Of a DNA stretch of 64,000 nucleotides, positions 30,695-38,236 are shown piece after piece. This stretch comes from Halobacillus locisalis. GTDB taxonomy: Bacteria; Bacillota; Bacilli; Bacillales; Halobacillaceae. A program made the translations under genes and the position numbers. The DNA is taken from the NCBI RefSeq assembly GCF_013694105.1, contig NZ_JACEFG010000002.1:620001-684000 (forward strand), read 5' to 3'. The notes under the pieces are model-generated. The model did not search any database. It saw only the letters and a list, made by a program, of their open reading frames with translations, and was not told the origin of the DNA. Every line of letters starts with the position of its first letter. The stretch's first letter is position 1.

Positions 30695-30792
30695 AATTCT
30701 TTTTGAACCTTTATCTTAAAAAATATGATCCAATCAGCGCCACGTTTCGATAGCTACATAACAACACCTCTACCCGAAAGCGAGGCGCACCT

Positions 30793-31425
30793 ATGAAACT
30801 CAATTGGAGACTTTATTTCGCAACACTGGGCGTCATTGCCCTCGTGTTTCTTATATATGAATCGAACGTATGGAAGTCAGATCCAGACGTGACCCACGTC
30901 GCAAAGTCCGATGAAACGTATTCCATCATCCCGCCTGAAAAGAAACAACCGACTTTCGAACCCGAGCAACAAGTCGACAACGGCATCACCCCGACCCAGA
31001 TCACCATTCCAGCCATTGACGTCGACGCGGCCATTGAGCCCGTCGGCGTGCTAAATAACGGGGAGATGGGGGTACCCGAAGATCCGGACAAGGCCGGTTG
31101 GTTCGAGCCCGGCACCGAACCCGGCAACACAGGAAACGCGGTCCTCGCCGGTCATGTGGACAGCCGCACAGGTCCAGCGGTTTTTTATGATTTGAAAAAG
31201 CTAGAAAAAGGCGACACGATTACCGTCAGCGACGACACCGGGGATACGCGCACGTATGTCGTGGAAAGGCTGGAGAGCTACCCATGGGACGCTTCTCCGA
31301 TCAATCAGATTTTCGGCCCGACAGATGAGAAACGCCTCAACTTGATCACGTGCACAGGTGAGTTTCTCCGCGACCAAGGCGGCCACCAAGACCGCCTCGT
31401 CGTCTACACCACCCTCCAGCCATAA
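30793..31425 (+). CDS. Class F sortase
   Basis: Membrane-anchored transpeptidase of 210 residues: signal anchor at about 7-24, a linker rich in Pro and Gln, then the sortase barrel from about 70. The catalytic triad is visible: His121 in LAGHVDS, Cys187 in LITCTG, Arg201 in DRLVVYT. Class F enzymes anchor proteins with an LPXTG-type signal to the cell wall, or have housekeeping roles in some actinobacteria. No LPXTG substrate was found in the window, so its partners are elsewhere. Repeat copies flank the gene on both sides. Confidence 0.92.
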   Translation: MKLNWRLYFATLGVIALVFLIYESNVWKSDPDVTHVAKSDETYSIIPPEKKQPTFEPEQQVDNGITPTQITIPAIDVDAAIEPVGVLNNGEMGVPEDPDKAGWFEPGTEPGNTGNAVLAGHVDSRTGPAVFYDLKKLEKGDTITVSDDTGDTRTYVVERLESYPWDASPINQIFGPTDEKRLNLITCTGEFLRDQGGHQDRLVVYTTLQP

Positions 31426-31435
31426 AGCAAGGGTC

Positions 31436-31603
31436 GGTTCTGTACTCGATATAGAAGAACGTGGGGTGGAAAACGACTCGCTTTCCGCGGGGAACGCTGA
31501 GCCTCCTCGAGCTAAAGCTCTGCGGGGTCTCAGCCTGTTCCATTTTCCCGCAGGAGTCTCGCCGTTTTCCACCCCACTATGCGATGAATAGTAGAACAGA
31601 ACC
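31436..31603. repeat. Nested palindromic repeat, copy G
   Basis: Outer arms GGTTCTGT (31436) and ACAGAACC (31596); inner arms GTGGGGTGGAAAAC and GTTTTCCACCCCAC. Core inverse to copies A-F: CGCTTTCCGCGGGGAACGC, TGAGCCTCCTCGAGCT, GGGGTCTCAGCCTG, CGCAGGAGTCTCG. Confidence 0.9.
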
Positions 31604-31641
31604 TTTGCAATAACTTGGGGCATTGATCACAAGTAATTAGA

Positions 31642-31807
31642 GGTTCAGTCTTCATGTCGAAAGGTGGGGAGAAACGGCGACACTCCTGCAGGATGAAGAG
31701 GATTGGGTGAGATCCCGCAGAACTCGGGAGCGACCTGAGGAAGCTCACCGCCTCCTGCGGAAAGGGAGTCGTTTCTCCACCACCGATTCCTCCACTTTGG
31801 TAGAACC
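31642..31807. repeat. Nested palindromic repeat, copy H
   Basis: Outer GGTTC (31642) and GAACC (31803); inner AGGTGGGGAGAAACG and CGTTTCTCCACCACC. Core as in copy A (CACTCCTGCAGGAT, GGTGAGATCCCGCAGA, TGAGGAAGCTCACCG, CTGCGGAAAGGGAGTCG). A and H form a subtype with AGATCC in place of AGACCC and GAAAGG in place of GAAAGC. Confidence 0.88.
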
Positions 31808-31823
31808 AATGCCAGAAATAATG

Positions 31824-31858
31824 AAAACAGCCACCGACATCATGCCGGTGGCTGTTTT
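31824..31858. terminator. Terminator after the PilZ gene, bidirectional form
   Basis: AAAACAGCCACCG-ACATCATGC-CGGTGGCTGTTTT: 13-bp perfect stem flanked by A- and T-runs. Confidence 0.85.
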
Positions 31859-31863
31859 GCGTT

Positions 31864-32208
31864 CTATTTAATACGATAATTTTCCCCAAGATGATCAATA
31901 ATTCTCAGCAAACGCTCTGAGAACTGAAGCACATGCAGACCGCACGTTATCTTGCCATTCTCCTCGTTCACCCAAATCAACCGACCTTCAGCCGACAACG
32001 TCTCATTCTCGTAAATGAACGTGATGACGACTTCATCTTTCATCTCGAGCGACTTCGTTGCATCACAAGAAAAGCGAAGGCCGTTCATGCTGATATCGAC
32101 AACTTGAAGCGATCCTTTCTGGTCACGGTTCAGCTTATGTTGATAAAACCCAGGCAGTGGTTTTTCAAAGATATAGCGAAACGGTTCATTCCGGCGTTCG
32201 TGAGTCAT
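31864..32208 (-). CDS. PilZ domain protein
   Basis: 114-residue cytoplasmic protein consisting of a single PilZ domain. The cyclic-di-GMP motifs are both present: ERRNEPFRY near the N-terminus (RxxxR) and DISMNGLRF (D/NxSxxG) at about 40-48. PilZ proteins bind c-di-GMP and pass the signal to motility or exopolysaccharide machinery. The ATG at 32208 is preferred, with TTGGGGTG upstream; GTG 32214 is possible. It stands alone between the sortase and the ABC exporter, ending in a bidirectional terminator. Confidence 0.87.
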   Translation of the reverse strand: MTHERRNEPFRYIFEKPLPGFYQHKLNRDQKGSLQVVDISMNGLRFSCDATKSLEMKDEVVITFIYENETLSAEGRLIWVNEENGKITCGLHVLQFSERLLRIIDHLGENYRIK

Positions 32209-32280
32209 CTTCACACCCCAATGTTTGGAAATTGTTTACTATAGCATAGCTTTATACTGAATCGATTACAAGTGAAAATA

Positions 32281-34005
32281 CTACGAAATCATTTGCTGTT
32301 TGACCAGTTGCTGATAGGTGGCATTCGAGTGATACAATTCCTCGTGAGGCCCTTGGCCGGTCACGCGTCCTTGTTCAATGATGATCATTTTGTCCGCTTC
32401 CACGACCGTCGATAAACGGTGCGCGATGATGAAGGTCGTCCGCCCTTGCATCAACGTCTTCAAGGCATCTTGAACGGCTGCTTCTGACTCAGAATCGAGG
32501 TTCGATGTCGCTTCATCCAACAGTAAAATCGCTGGGTCACGAAGCAGCGCACGGGCAATGGCGATGCGCTGGCGTTGTCCGCCGGAAAGCTTGATGCCGC
32601 GCTCCCCGACGGTCGTGTCCAGTGCATCAGGCAAGGCCATCACAAAATCGTACGCATTCGCTTGACGTAAAGCGGCTTCCATCTGTAGTTCGGGAATCTC
32701 GCGTTCGAGTCCGTATCCGATGTTTTCCCTGATTGTACCGGCCATAACCGGACTTTCTTGAGACACGTATCCGATCGACTGGCGCCAGTGGGGGAGGCGG
32801 ATGTCTTCAAGTGGCGTATCCCCGACCGTAATAGAGCCTGACGAGGGCGAGTAGAACCGCTCGATCAGGGAGAAAATCGTCGTCTTCCCGGCCCCGCTCG
32901 GTCCGACGAACGCAACCGTCTCGCCCGGTTCGACCGAAAACGTCACGTCATGAAGAATCCGTGTGTCCTTGCTATAGCCGAACGATACGTCTCGGAAGTG
33001 GATGCTGCCTTTTTCAAAAGAAGCGGGTTGATCATCAGCCTCTTTGTCGCGTCCAAGCAAATATTGAATCCGTTCGGTCGCACCCATCGCCTTCTGGAAG
33101 GCGGTCAGGAACGTGGCCATCTGACTGAACGGCACGACGATCTGGAACATGTAAATGATGATCGCGACAAGCGAGCCAGCGGAGAGGGCACCTGACGCGA
33201 CGCGGACACCGCCGTAACCGATCAAGACGACGAGGACGACCATGATGATCGTCGTCATGAACGGGGAAATGACCGCCTGTATGCGAGCTTCTTTCAACCC
33301 ATATGTAAACAGCTTGCTGACGCCGTTGTACCCTTTCCGTTCCTCGGCTTGTTCAGCATTCGATGCTTTCACGAGGCGGATTTCACTGAGCACCCGTCCG
33401 AGGTTCGCACTGAAATCGGCCATTTCATCCTGCATTTTCTTCGACACTTTATACATCATCCGGCCAAGCGGAATGACGACGAGAAACGCGACCGGCACCG
33501 CAACAAGCATGATCACCGTCATGCGCCAATCGATGGTGAGGAGGATGATGACGGCACCGATAATCGAAATGATGCCCGTCAAAAATGAGACGAGATGATT
33601 CGTAATCAGCGATTTGACCGTATTCGTATCCTGCGTAATCCGGCTCATCGTTTCGCCGGATTCGTGCTCATCGAAATAGCTGACAGGCAGATGGAGAATC
33701 CGTTCCCATAATTGTCTGCGGATAAAAGCGACGATATGCTCTCCGATGTAGGCGAGGATATAGTAGGAAAATCCGCTCGACACCGTCTGGACGACGAATG
33801 TCACGATCAGAAAAGCGATGACGCCACCGCTCAATCCGCCACCGGACAGCTGATCGACGAGGTTTCGGGTGAAGAGGGGAACGACGAGACTCGCCGCCGT
33901 TTCGATCAAACTTAATATAATCGCGACCGCAACGAGCCATTTCGCCGGCAGTCCTCCTTTAATGAAGGAGAAAAACTGCCTGACGTTCCGTTTGTCATGA
34001 CTCAT
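32281..34005 (-). CDS. ABC exporter half-transporter (BmrA/MsbA-like)
   Basis: 574 residues: six-helix membrane domain (about 20-310) fused to an ATPase domain. Walker A is GPSGAGKT, the signature LSGGQRQRIAIARALL, Walker B AILLLDEATSNLD and the switch His is in IIAHRLS. It works as a homodimer exporting lipids or drugs. The ATG at 34005 follows GGAGG by seven bases and overlaps the end of the CBS gene by 11 bp, so they are cotranscribed. No peptide signal or C39 domain, so peptide export is less likely. Confidence 0.93.
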   Translation of the reverse strand: MSHDKRNVRQFFSFIKGGLPAKWLVAVAIILSLIETAASLVVPLFTRNLVDQLSGGGLSGGVIAFLIVTFVVQTVSSGFSYYILAYIGEHIVAFIRRQLWERILHLPVSYFDEHESGETMSRITQDTNTVKSLITNHLVSFLTGIISIIGAVIILLTIDWRMTVIMLVAVPVAFLVVIPLGRMMYKVSKKMQDEMADFSANLGRVLSEIRLVKASNAEQAEERKGYNGVSKLFTYGLKEARIQAVISPFMTTIIMVVLVVLIGYGGVRVASGALSAGSLVAIIIYMFQIVVPFSQMATFLTAFQKAMGATERIQYLLGRDKEADDQPASFEKGSIHFRDVSFGYSKDTRILHDVTFSVEPGETVAFVGPSGAGKTTIFSLIERFYSPSSGSITVGDTPLEDIRLPHWRQSIGYVSQESPVMAGTIRENIGYGLEREIPELQMEAALRQANAYDFVMALPDALDTTVGERGIKLSGGQRQRIAIARALLRDPAILLLDEATSNLDSESEAAVQDALKTLMQGRTTFIIAHRLSTVVEADKMIIIEQGRVTGQGPHEELYHSNATYQQLVKQQMIS

Positions 34006-34714
34006 CACGATTCCTCCGATCGACCTTGATCAAGTCCCACGTCGTTACGATCCCCATAGGCAGGTCATCCGGTTCGCCGGATTCAGTGAGGATGACCGCT
34101 TTCAGCTTTTGATTGTTCTCAAGACTATCTTCAAACCGTTCCTCCAAATCGTACACCGTCCGTTCCGCCTTTAAAAACTGCACATTCGGATGAGCATCAT
34201 CTAATATGTCTTCGGCCACGACGGACTCGATGCGTACAGATCCATTGTCCATCGTACGCGACATCCAGTTGACGACACAGTCATTGGTCAACAGTCCGAT
34301 GAAATCATGCTTGTCGCGATAAATCGGAAACTGCGAAACGGGATGTTTATGAAACGCTTCGATGATATGCGAAAGCGGCGTGTCGGATTTGAAAAAAAGA
34401 ACAGGCCTTGTGGCGAAATCCAGCGCTTTAGGCGGTTGGTCAAGCGTTCGTTTAATACGCTCGAGTTCCTCGACGACATCGGTGTGAGGCGTGGCAATAT
34501 AGTATTCTTCATCGATCCGCTCATGGACAATCGCATTGCGCAGTTTCGCATACTGCTTCAGTTTGTCGAAATAGACGCGGATTACGCTATGCTTCAATTT
34601 GGAATGTTGCAGAAGCTCGACGAAATTATCATTTTTCGGATAGCCATTCAATTCCTTCAAGTGCTGATGAATTTGATTGAAGGCAACCTCGAACCGTTCA
34701 ACGATGTCATTCAT
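33995..34714 (-). CDS. CBS-domain protein
   Basis: 239-residue cytoplasmic protein. Residues 1-85 are helical and carry KLRNAIVHERIDEEYYIATP; a pair of CBS motifs follows (about 100-235), with typical ends FPIYRDKHDFIGLLTNDCVV and GIVTTWDLIKVDRR. CBS pairs bind adenosyl ligands and regulate a partner; the coupled ABC exporter is the natural candidate (inference). The ATG at 34714 has GGAGGTG six bases upstream; an upstream in-frame ATG overlaps that site. Confidence 0.82.
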   Translation of the reverse strand: MNDIVERFEVAFNQIHQHLKELNGYPKNDNFVELLQHSKLKHSVIRVYFDKLKQYAKLRNAIVHERIDEEYYIATPHTDVVEELERIKRTLDQPPKALDFATRPVLFFKSDTPLSHIIEAFHKHPVSQFPIYRDKHDFIGLLTNDCVVNWMSRTMDNGSVRIESVVAEDILDDAHPNVQFLKAERTVYDLEERFEDSLENNQKLKAVILTESGEPDDLPMGIVTTWDLIKVDRRNRDES

Positions 34715-34863
34715 ACGGTTCACCTCCATACGTTTTACCCTTAGTATATCTTATAAGCTTACTTCTCACACATTTGAAGAATTCTGTAGAAAGTTTTCAT
34801 GTGCTTTAAATAGAACGCCGTGAAAAATCATGTTATACTTGTATAAGGAAAGCAGGTGAGAAA

Positions 34864-35193
34864 ATGATTGGTGATCGCATCAAACAAATACGCAAAGACC
34901 GGCATCTGTCTCTCTCTGAATTAGCCGAACGAGCAGGGGTGGCCAAGTCGTATTTGAGCTCGATTGAACGCAATATCCAAACAAATCCTTCGATTCAGTT
35001 TCTTGATAAAATCTCGAAAGAACTGGACGTATCGATGAATTTCTTGCTGCACGGTGACTCGGATGTGAAAGACGAAACGCTCGATGAGGACTGGATGAAA
35101 CTTGTCCATGAAGCGATGAATTCGGGTGTTTCCAAAGAACAGTTCCGTGAGTATTTGGAATTCAATAAATGGAAAATCCACCAGAATAAATAG
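34864..35193 (+). CDS. SinR-like XRE regulator with SinI-type dimerisation domain
   Basis: 109 residues with the layout of SinR/SlrR, regulators of the biofilm and motility switch. An N-terminal helix-turn-helix (IKQIRKDRHLSLSELAERAG then KSYLSSIERN, about 5-45) is followed by a SinI-like dimerisation motif LDEDWMKLVHEAMNSGVSKEQFREYL (about 76-101). In B. subtilis SinR represses exopolysaccharide and matrix genes and is antagonised by SinI. No canonical SinI gene is adjacent; a 38-residue gene lies 2.5 kb downstream. Given the polysaccharide genes that follow, control of them is plausible. Confidence 0.9.
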   Translation: MIGDRIKQIRKDRHLSLSELAERAGVAKSYLSSIERNIQTNPSIQFLDKISKELDVSMNFLLHGDSDVKDETLDEDWMKLVHEAMNSGVSKEQFREYLEFNKWKIHQNK

Positions 35194-35240
35194 TCTGTTA
35201 CCTTGAAGTAATAGGCTATTTATTTTGCCTGAAATCCTTA

Positions 35241-35409
35241 ATTTCGAAACTATCGTAGTGAAGATGGGGCGGTGGGGAACGAGTCGCTTTCCATGGGCAG
35301 GCGCTGAGCCTCCTCAGGCTGACGCCTTCCGGGGTCTCACCTGTCCTTATGATCCCACAGGGGTCTCCCCGTTCCCCACCGCCCCTTGCGAAGTAAGCCT
35401 CTCGAAATC
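35241..35409. repeat. Nested palindromic repeat, copy I
   Basis: Outer ATTTCGA (35241) and TCGAAAT (35402); inner GGGGCGGTGGGGAACG and CGTTCCCCACCGCCCC. Core in the inverse orientation, GCTTTCCATGGGCAGGCGC, TGAGCCTCCTCAGGCT, GGGGTCTCACCTG, CACAGGGGTCTCC. Confidence 0.9.
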
Positions 35410-35594
35410 GCAGTCACAAATGATTAGTCACAAGCAAGGTTATGTAGCCAATCTTTCGTGCAGGGGGCTTATTAGCATCCCATGAGTGATAGGTCCGTCA
35501 CTGAATATATGGATAGGGAGATGAACGAACGCACTACATAGGGCTGGAATACTTATGCTATCTCTCCACTTCAATGGGGGGATAGCTTTTCAAT

Positions 35595-35767
35595 GTTTCC
35601 GTTATACTCACCAAGGCAAGAAGGGCCGGGAAATTGTGAGACTCCTGTGGGATGTACATGATCGGTGAGATCCCGCAGGTCGCGTAGCGAACGAGGAAGC
35701 TCACCACATGCCCACGGAAAGCGAGTGATTTCCCGGCCCTTCAAACACTCACTCCCGCAACGGAAAC
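35595..35767. repeat. Nested palindromic repeat, copy J
   Basis: Outer GTTTCCGTT (35595) and AACGGAAAC (35759); inner GAAGGGCCGGGAAAT and ATTTCCCGGCCCTTC. Core AGACTCCTGTGGGAT, GGTGAGATCCCGCAGG, CGAGGAAGCTCACC, CACGGAAAGCGAGTG. Confidence 0.9.
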
Positions 35768-35771
35768 CAGC

Positions 35772-35804
35772 AAAAAAAGCCCGCCACCAATCAGGTAGCG
35801 GGCT
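35772..35804 (-). terminator. Terminator after the epimerase-like gene
   Basis: On the minus strand GAGCCCGCTACC..GGTGGCGGGCTTTTTTT, stem and T-run directly after the stop. Confidence 0.85.
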
Positions 35805-35810
35805 CACATG

Positions 35811-37322
35811 TTAGTTCTCATCCATATATTCCTTCTTACTCTCAATCAACTCCGCAAACACATCACTCTTACCATACTCCGTCTCCGCCCACGCCTGCTG
35901 ATTCATATTCAAATCCACATACGTAAGCTTCGGATAATCATTGCCGCTGAACGACAAATCCTCATTCACCTGATACCACAAATCACCATTGTCACGAATC
36001 CAGTCACGCCCGATCGCTTCAATCGCCAGACGAATCTCGTACGCCGTATCAAGGAACTCCTCGCGCCCAGTCTGCTCATAAACCGTAAGCAGATAATACG
36101 CCTCACCAAGCGCATGGTTCAACGACGCATGCGGCTGCTTCTTGCCCTCGACCGCCGGATAATCCGAAATCAACCGGTGCTCCCCGACCTCGATCACATT
36201 GCCACTTTCCATCTGATCGACCAAGTACTCCGCATAGCCGACATTCAATTCCTTCAGTTCAGGCAGATCGAACAATTCCGACGCCTCGCGCAAGAACAAT
36301 CCGAGCTTCTCATTATGACGCGTATCCGTATACGGCGCGGTCACCCCATAAGGCTTTTTCAACCACGTACTCGTATACTCCGTCGGCCAAAGGTCCGTCC
36401 CTTTCTCCGCCTGATACGCCTCCGCCATCGTCACCGCATTCAACACAAGCGCCGCGTATAACGGCTCCTCCGTCTTCTCATACCGCTCAAGCGCCTCATC
36501 ATTACGAATCAAACCGACATTCCGGCCGAAGCCCATCTTCGTCCCAGGCTCAATCGACCACGGCAGCTTCACATAAGCACCCGCCGGCGTCAACCACTTC
36601 TGCGTCATCAAATAATTCCGCTGCATATACTCAGACCATTTCTTCAACTCTGCAGGATCACTAAGCAGCACATCATCAGACAGCGCCCAAGACTCCGACA
36701 CATCCGCCCCTTCACTACGAAGCGACAGCGTCAAACCATCCTGCTCATACTCATCCAAGAACTTCCGAAGCACACTATCGCCTTCGGTCAGCACCTCCGA
36801 ACGATAATTTTTGCCGACATAGAACGACTGCACCAGTTCATCTTCTTGAAAAAGTCGAACGATGCCCTCGGGCTGTGTCGTAGGATCCACACCATACGTA
36901 CCGTCGTGCTCGTGCTTAATATCAAGCGTATCGAACGATTCGAAGCTCGTATCAGAATGAGATGCTGTCGCGAGCTCGATTTCTAAGTTCGCCGCCCGTA
37001 CAGAAGGGTTGTCCCACTGTGCGAAGACCAACTCAGCTCCGTTCATCAGCTCACGCTCTGTAATCTCAACTTCACCAGCATCCTTACCAGCTATGTACAC
37101 CGCAAACGTACGGACCGTATCGGTGGCCGCCGCCCACTCTTTTTCCTTTTTTTCCATTTCGTTGAAACGAAGCTGGTCTCCACTAAACGAATAACCTTCC
37201 TCTTCCACCGATTCTACTGTATTCTCTTTGAACTCCTTAGCCTCATAAAAGGACCAGAAGCTGAAAACACCAATAATAACAACTGCAAGCACAATACCGA
37301 ACGTCACGAACCGTCGCTTCAC
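35811..37322 (-). CDS. Membrane-anchored C5-epimerase-like polysaccharide protein
   Basis: 503 residues: a single N-terminal anchor helix (VTFGIVLAVVIIGVFSFW), then a large extracytoplasmic part. The C-terminal 280 residues are an alpha-toroid-like domain, LPWSIEPGTKMGFGRNVGLI then QPHASLNHALGEAYYLLTVY, recalling the D-glucuronyl C5-epimerase C-terminal domain, which modifies uronic acids in polymers. I call only the resemblance; the active site is not confirmed. The GTG at 37322 is chosen, since AGGAGG lies seven bases before it. It heads the polysaccharide region, which makes a role in glycan modification reasonable. Confidence 0.6.
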   Translation of the reverse strand: MKRRFVTFGIVLAVVIIGVFSFWSFYEAKEFKENTVESVEEEGYSFSGDQLRFNEMEKKEKEWAAATDTVRTFAVYIAGKDAGEVEITERELMNGAELVFAQWDNPSVRAANLEIELATASHSDTSFESFDTLDIKHEHDGTYGVDPTTQPEGIVRLFQEDELVQSFYVGKNYRSEVLTEGDSVLRKFLDEYEQDGLTLSLRSEGADVSESWALSDDVLLSDPAELKKWSEYMQRNYLMTQKWLTPAGAYVKLPWSIEPGTKMGFGRNVGLIRNDEALERYEKTEEPLYAALVLNAVTMAEAYQAEKGTDLWPTEYTSTWLKKPYGVTAPYTDTRHNEKLGLFLREASELFDLPELKELNVGYAEYLVDQMESGNVIEVGEHRLISDYPAVEGKKQPHASLNHALGEAYYLLTVYEQTGREEFLDTAYEIRLAIEAIGRDWIRDNGDLWYQVNEDLSFSGNDYPKLTYVDLNMNQQAWAETEYGKSDVFAELIESKKEYMDEN

Positions 37323-37664
37323 AGACCTTCCTCCTAACACAATCATCTGTTCACTAGTCTACCATATTCCTACATATTTCGGGAGGATTCTTCCTGTTTG
37401 TGAGGGGAGGTGGAGACAGCCCCCGCCATGCCCAACCTTAGCAAATCGGTCACGGACAAACTCCTATTTGACATAAAATAAAGAAAACTCTTAACAATAT
37501 TTGAAAAAATATGGTAGAATAAACTCAATTTATAAAAACTAGACACGAATGTTGTATAACAAACTCGAAACATTCTTATTACGGATACATAACAACCGTC
37601 GCAAACATGACGTATGTACTCGAAATGTAACTAGTAAACAAGTCAGATAAGAAAAGGTGGGGGC
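37323..37664. other. Divergent intergenic region
   Basis: AT-rich 342 bp between the epimerase-like gene (minus) and the 38-residue gene (plus). TTAACA (about 37492) and TAGAAT (about 37515) may be a plus-strand promoter with a long leader. No repeats or genes seen. Confidence 0.4.
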
Positions 37665-37781
37665 ATGGACAAACAAGAGCAGTTGAAAGAGTTGATGCAG
37701 TCAATCATCAGTCAAACCGAATCAAGCGAATTATCTTCCAAAGATGTCATCGATCAAATGATCCAGCATCTTCGGGGTTAA
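37665..37781 (+). CDS. 38-residue protein, unknown
   Basis: MDKQEQLKELMQSIISQTES, then SELSSKDVIDQMIQHLRG: a soluble, amphipathic helix-turn-helix-like peptide. AAGGTGGGGG lies before the ATG and a perfect terminator follows 14 bp after the stop, so this small gene is credible. The layout (helix, short turn with SS, helix ending in a basic residue) recalls anti-repressors such as SinI, but the identity is too low to assert it. Confidence 0.6.
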   Translation: MDKQEQLKELMQSIISQTESSELSSKDVIDQMIQHLRG

Positions 37782-37794
37782 TATAATAGAAAGA

Positions 37795-37824
37795 AAAAGA
37801 CGACATCGCCTGTCGTCTTTTTTT
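37795..37824 (+). terminator. Terminator after the 38-residue gene
   Basis: AAAAAGACGAC-ATCGCCT-GTCGTCTTTTTTT. Confidence 0.88.
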
Positions 37825-37847
37825 ATGGGGAGGCGGGCGGTTATAAA

Positions 37848-38192
37848 GACGTTTTCTCGATATGTCCTCGCTACAAAAGGTCTTAATGCACAGGTAAAAG
37901 CACTTTGCCCACGCCCAATCAATCATAACCGCTATAATAGACCAACTAAAGACCTTCTCACTCGCCGAAGCAAACCAAAACCGTCTTAATGAGCCAATCA
38001 CCGCACTTTCCCTTCTCCCAACTAAACAAAACCGCCAAGACCAAACCTCTCAAAACACTTTTATTACAAAGGGGGAATGAAAAGTGCGGAGAGAAGACCG
38101 CTCTCCACACGTTCCATCCCCATAAGCAGATCAAAACCGTCGAGATCCCCCGAACCAACGCACTTTCTCGTCACATCAGCAACCAAAACCGC
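37848..38192. repeat. 26-bp alternating phased array (CAAAACCGYC / CGCACTTT)
   Basis: Two words alternate. Type 1 (CAAAACCGTC, CAAAACCGCC, CAAAAGGTC, TAACCGC) is at 37874, 37926, 37976, 38027, 38132, 38184. Type 2 (CGCACTTT, GCACTTT, ACGTTTTCTCG) is at 37848, 37900, 38002, 38159, with a weak form near 37952 and a hybrid CAAAACACTTTT at 38051. Steps are 24 to 27 bp; each type recurs about every 51-52 bp. The stretch 38080-38130 holds a hairpin (GTGCGGAGAG/CTCTCCACAC) instead of recognisable words. No ribosome site or gene found inside. Confidence 0.8.
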
Positions 38193-38198
38193 TGAGAC

Positions 38199-38227
38199 AA
38201 AAAAAGCGACCAGCCTCAGCTGGTCGC
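38199..38227 (-). terminator. Terminator after the flippase gene
   Basis: On the minus strand GGCGACCAGCTGAGGCTGGTCGCTTTTTTT. Confidence 0.88.
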
Positions 38228-38236
38228 CTCCTCATA

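Noticed and set aside
35808-36461. 217-codon plus-strand frame opposite the epimerase-like gene
   Set aside because: Composition dominated by Ile, Leu, Arg and His, typical of an antisense frame; the minus-strand gene has a ribosome site, signal anchor and terminator.
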